Below, piece after piece: positions 61,136-64,000 of a stretch of 64,000 nt of DNA. The stretch is from contig CM072522.1 of NCBI GenBank assembly GCA_036898135.1, forward strand, positions 31,735,775 through 31,799,774, read 5' to 3'. Origin of the DNA: Oncomelania hupensis (lineage: Eukaryota; Mollusca; Gastropoda; Littorinimorpha; Pomatiopsidae). The notes under the pieces are model-generated. The model had not been told where the DNA came from and ran no database searches. It saw nothing but the letters and a program-made list of their open reading frames with translations. Positions within the stretch are counted from its first letter, which is position 1. Each line of letters opens with the position of its first letter. The position numbers were made by a program, and so were the translations under genes.

Positions 61136-61879
61136 AGTATCACCGACATACTGAGTTCAACATTCCGAACTGAAACAATGCAAATACAATAATGCGTCAC
61201 CAATAAATAATGAATTAATACAACTACTAAATAACTAACAGTAATATACAACAATGGATTCCTTACCTCAACAGTATGATGAGAGTTTGACACAAAAATA
61301 AAAATACAAATAAAGAAGCGGTGCGCACAGGTCTCTACAATGTCAAAGCCAGAGAAAGAATGATCAATTACTAACCTCAATATTCAACGCTGCATACACT
61401 GCGCACGTTAAAAACAAGTATTATGATACACGAGGGACATAATACTCTATAAAACTAACTTTGTGCCATACATGTACATGCTTACTTCCCATACTGACAT
61501 GGTATAAAACCTATCATTGGTACTGTTATATAACTATCGTTCTATACTTCGTCTCCCTTCTTTCTTTCGTGCATAAACTCACGTTAATACATACACACAC
61601 ATACATAGGCCTTAACAACCCAATCTGCCACATTCACCCCTACCAACAAAATGACGTCCTCGTCATTTATATAATAAACTGACAATCAAGGGCTTAATGA
61701 CTATCAAAAATCTAAATCGCATAAAGTGAACACGTACGTACTTATAAAAAGATTACCTAAAATACGAGATTTAGATACGAGATAATACAATTTTTTTTTA
61801 AATGAAAGCGTAATGTTTTAAAATGTAGCTGCTAACAGAAAAACTATTTGTAAGCCAAATCCAATGTGCAAGAGTGGAA
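61136..61879. other. AT-rich sequence without recognisable gene
   Basis: No domain, tail or inverted repeat seen. It contains short ACACACATAC tracts near 61590. Confidence 0.5.
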
Positions 61880-61929
61880 TGTCCAAGGCGCTGGCCCATA
61901 CAGGATCTAACGCAGGCCGCCCCAGGCGC

Positions 61930-62176
61930 CCACCTGCAGCCTTTGGGCGCATCGTCTGACGATAGCAATCCTGGGCCACCACCTGCAGCCTTTGGGCGCA
62001 TCGTCTGACGATAGCAATCCTGGGCCACCACCTGCAGCCTTTGGGCGCATCGTCTGACGATAGCAATCCTGGGCCACCACCTGCAGCCTTTGGGCACATC
62101 GTCTGACGATAGCAATCCTGGGCCACCACCTGCAGCCTTTGGGCACATCGTCTGACGATAGCAATCCTGGGCCACC
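61930..62176 (+). repeat. 49-bp minisatellite, five units
   Basis: CACCTGCAGCCTTTGGGCGC begins units at about 61931, 61980, 62029, 62078 and 62127, a spacing of exactly 49 bases, with nearly identical units (GGGCGC versus GGGCAC). A single diverged unit with the same flank occurs at 9404-9460. Confidence 0.93.
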
Positions 62177-62349
62177 GGGGATGTAGGAGAAAGGACCTAG
62201 TGCTTGTGGGGTGTATTTGTGTAGTCGGCACTCATTCGTCTAGAACATGAGTGTCGGGATCTTTAAAAGTCATTGCGATGGAATGCGTGCGTGCCCAGAC
62301 AAGACCTCAGTCTATTTTCTCATCTGAAGGAGAAGTTTGGTGGTGACTG

Positions 62350-62835
62350 AGGGTCATGTTGTTGTTATATCAGTACTCTAGGCCATCAGAGTAGTGGCAG
62401 TGTCCGAAAGTCATGTTATTGTGGTCGTCAGAGTAGTTTGGCAGTGTCTGAGGGTCATGTTATTGTGGTCGTCAGAGTAGTTTGGCAGTGTCTGAGGGTC
62501 ATGTTATTGTGGTCGTCAGAGTAGTTTGGCAGTGTCTGAGGGTCATGTTATTGTGGTCGTCAGAGTAGTTTGGCAGTGTCTGAGGGTCATGTTATTGTGG
62601 TCGTCAGAGTAGTTTGGCAGTGTCTGAGGGTCATGTTATTGTGGTCGTCAGAGTAGTTTGGCAGTGTCTGAGGGTCATGTTATTGTGGTCGTCAGAGTAG
62701 TTTGGCAGTGTCTGAGGGTCATGTTATTGTGGTCGTCAGAGTAGTTTGGCAGTGTCTGAGGGTCATGTTATTGTGGTCGTCAGAGTAGTTTGAAATTGTC
62801 TGAGGGTCATGTTATTGTTATATCAGTACTCTAGG
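62350..62835 (+). repeat. 44-bp minisatellite, about nine units
   Basis: TCATGTTATTGTGGTCGTCA recurs every 44 bases from 62411 to about 62763. Central units are identical; the end units diverge. Both outer flanks carry TATATCAGTACTCTAGGCC (62358-62376 and 62819-62837). Confidence 0.95.
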
Positions 62836-62859
62836 CCTTTAATAAATACGACACTGGAA

Positions 62860-64000
62860 AAGTTATATCAGTGAGAACATTAACCACAACACAGACTGCA
62901 AAACTCTATGGCAGAAAGTTAAAAACATTAAACAGGGATACTGCCCAGCTGAAAGGCCTCTGTGTGTTGACGGCATTAAAACCAAATCTGACAAAGAAAA
63001 TGCAGAAGTTATGGCCTGCGTGTTTGCCCAGGCTAGCCAGACTGATTCCTTGGCCCCAGGGCTACAGAATTATCGTAAGATTGAAGAAATGAAATATGTC
63101 GACCCGGCTCCTGCCGACGACTTGCCTTTCAACCGAGTTTTTAACATGCTGGAGTTTGAACAAAACATTCAGTACGTGAGGAGTGTAAATAAGGCCACAG
63201 GCTTGGACCCAATATCATATAGAATGATCGTTCACTTTCCACCTAAAATACGCCAAGCACTGCTGTGGTTGTACAGCTGATGCTGGGACAGTGGTGCTCT
63301 ATCTTCAGCTTGAAAACAAGCTACAGTGATCGCAGTCCTAAAGCAGGGAAAACCGCTTTCTGATCCGCGGAGCTATCGCCCTATATCACTCACGCCTCAC
63401 TTGGGCAAAATATATGAACGACTCATCAAATCACGTCTGGAATTCTATTTGGAGAAAAATAATATCAGGCGAGGTCGTGGTTGTGTGGATCACATAGTCA
63501 AACTGACGTCACACGTAAAGCGATCCCTTGCCAAGAACAAAACCACCATGGCGGCATTTTACGACGTAGCCTACATGGAGCGTACGATGCAGTTTGGCAC
63601 GCTAGGCTGCTACACAAAATGGCCAATATAGGAATCAGCGGAAGACTGTATAATTTTTGCAAAGCGTTCCTGGCAGGAACGTTCTTTCAAGGTCCGAGTA
63701 AGTTCTGCTCTGTAAGGCTCTAAGAGAACAGACATGGGGATTCCGCAAGGCAGCGTAGTGGCGCCGACAATGTTCGCCATCATGCTGCATGATATTGAGA
63801 CGATACCACTCAAAAATGCAAAATCAGTAATGTACGCAGATGATCTGACTTTGTGGACAAACGAACATTTCAGAAACTTGAAGTCCCAGTATGTGACCAG
63901 AATTATCAGATATCGCTTTCAAGAGAATGTAGATATGATTGAAAGCTAAATGCGAAAGAATGGCTTTGAACTAGCAGCCGACAAAACGGTCTTCGTGGTG
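62860..64000 (+). pseudogene. Non-LTR family D reverse transcriptase, decayed, runs off right edge
   Basis: RT blocks appear in order: FEQNIQYVRSVNKATGLDPI (about 63160), SYRPISLTPHLGKIYERLIK (about 63372), GRGCVDHIVKL (about 63470, after loss of the usual QAGF), YDAVWHARLLHKMANIGISG, MGIPQGSVVAPTMFAIMLHD (63733) and SVMYADDLTLW (YADD, about 63830). Three of four blocks share one frame; stops at 63278-63280 and 63629-63631 and compensating shifts interrupt it. It differs from families A, B and C. The endonuclease is not seen on the left and the 3' end is beyond the window. Confidence 0.82.

Noticed and set aside
61798..62231. Three overlapping minus-strand frames with repeated Cys/Arg motifs
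   Set aside because: They arise from the 49-bp minisatellite being open in several frames; no start, domain or splice context supports a gene.
62390..62800. Regular 44-bp repeats as a possible CRISPR array
   Set aside because: Units are contiguous with no unique spacers, and the context is eukaryotic; it is a minisatellite.

Overview
The window is eukaryotic DNA, almost certainly from an invertebrate animal and possibly a mollusc or another lophotrochozoan. The family mix suggests this: Ty3/gypsy elements with Gmr1-like domain order, a Penelope-like element, several non-LTR clades, a Tc1 element, a MADF-bearing PIF/Harbinger element and a hAT MITE. The taxon is inference. I found no convincing host gene. 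Essentially everything that can be recognised is transposable-element sequence, layered by nested insertion, with long microsatellites and two minisatellites.

Layout. 1-5461: a minus-strand Ty3/gypsy element running off the left edge (Gag-protease-integrase frame of 874 codons, leader, primer site, probable LTR). 4203-7168: two 5'-truncated copies of an RTE-like non-LTR family, called family A here, which ends in (GATAG)n. 7686-9583: a non-autonomous element with perfect 105-bp terminal inverted repeats. 9590-10110: the 3' end of a non-LTR element. 11183-15965: a decayed two-ORF non-LTR element with RNase H (family B). 16605-18055: a Tc1 element with its TA duplication, set in AT-rich inverted-repeat DNA. 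19946-21474: a dispersed repeat (repeat X).

21540-30490 is one decayed minus-strand non-LTR element (family C: SGNH-esterase ORF1, endonuclease ORF2). It was split by a PIF/Harbinger element (23537-24359, TTA duplication) and by a complete Ty3/gypsy element (24529-30227, 632-bp LTRs, GGTTG duplication). 30826-33371 holds two more family A copies. 33373-44441 is a second repeat X copy, interrupted by a 9.4-kb Penelope-like composite: two nearly identical RT/GIY-YIG copies head to head, with pseudo-LTR units.

45528-47028 is a foldback element with palindromic ends and a nested hAT MITE. 47672-56812 is a minus-strand family A copy split by a 5.7-kb insertion (49472-55145, CTGTC duplication). 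That insertion itself carries the best-preserved family A copy (50020-53350). 57790-61135 is a further family A copy, broken by a Rex1/CR1-like insertion and by a solo LTR (GCCGG duplication); one stretch of it carries dense, strand-biased A-to-G changes. 61880-62830 holds two minisatellites, and 62860-64000 a decayed reverse transcriptase running off the right edge.

The genes here do not form a host pathway; they are the replication machinery of separate selfish elements. The most unusual signals are the A-to-G hypermutated segment, the 3.7-kb inverted Penelope-like pair with a hammerhead-like motif in each unit, two gypsy elements with integrase ahead of reverse transcriptase, and insertions that can be ordered in time from target-site duplications.
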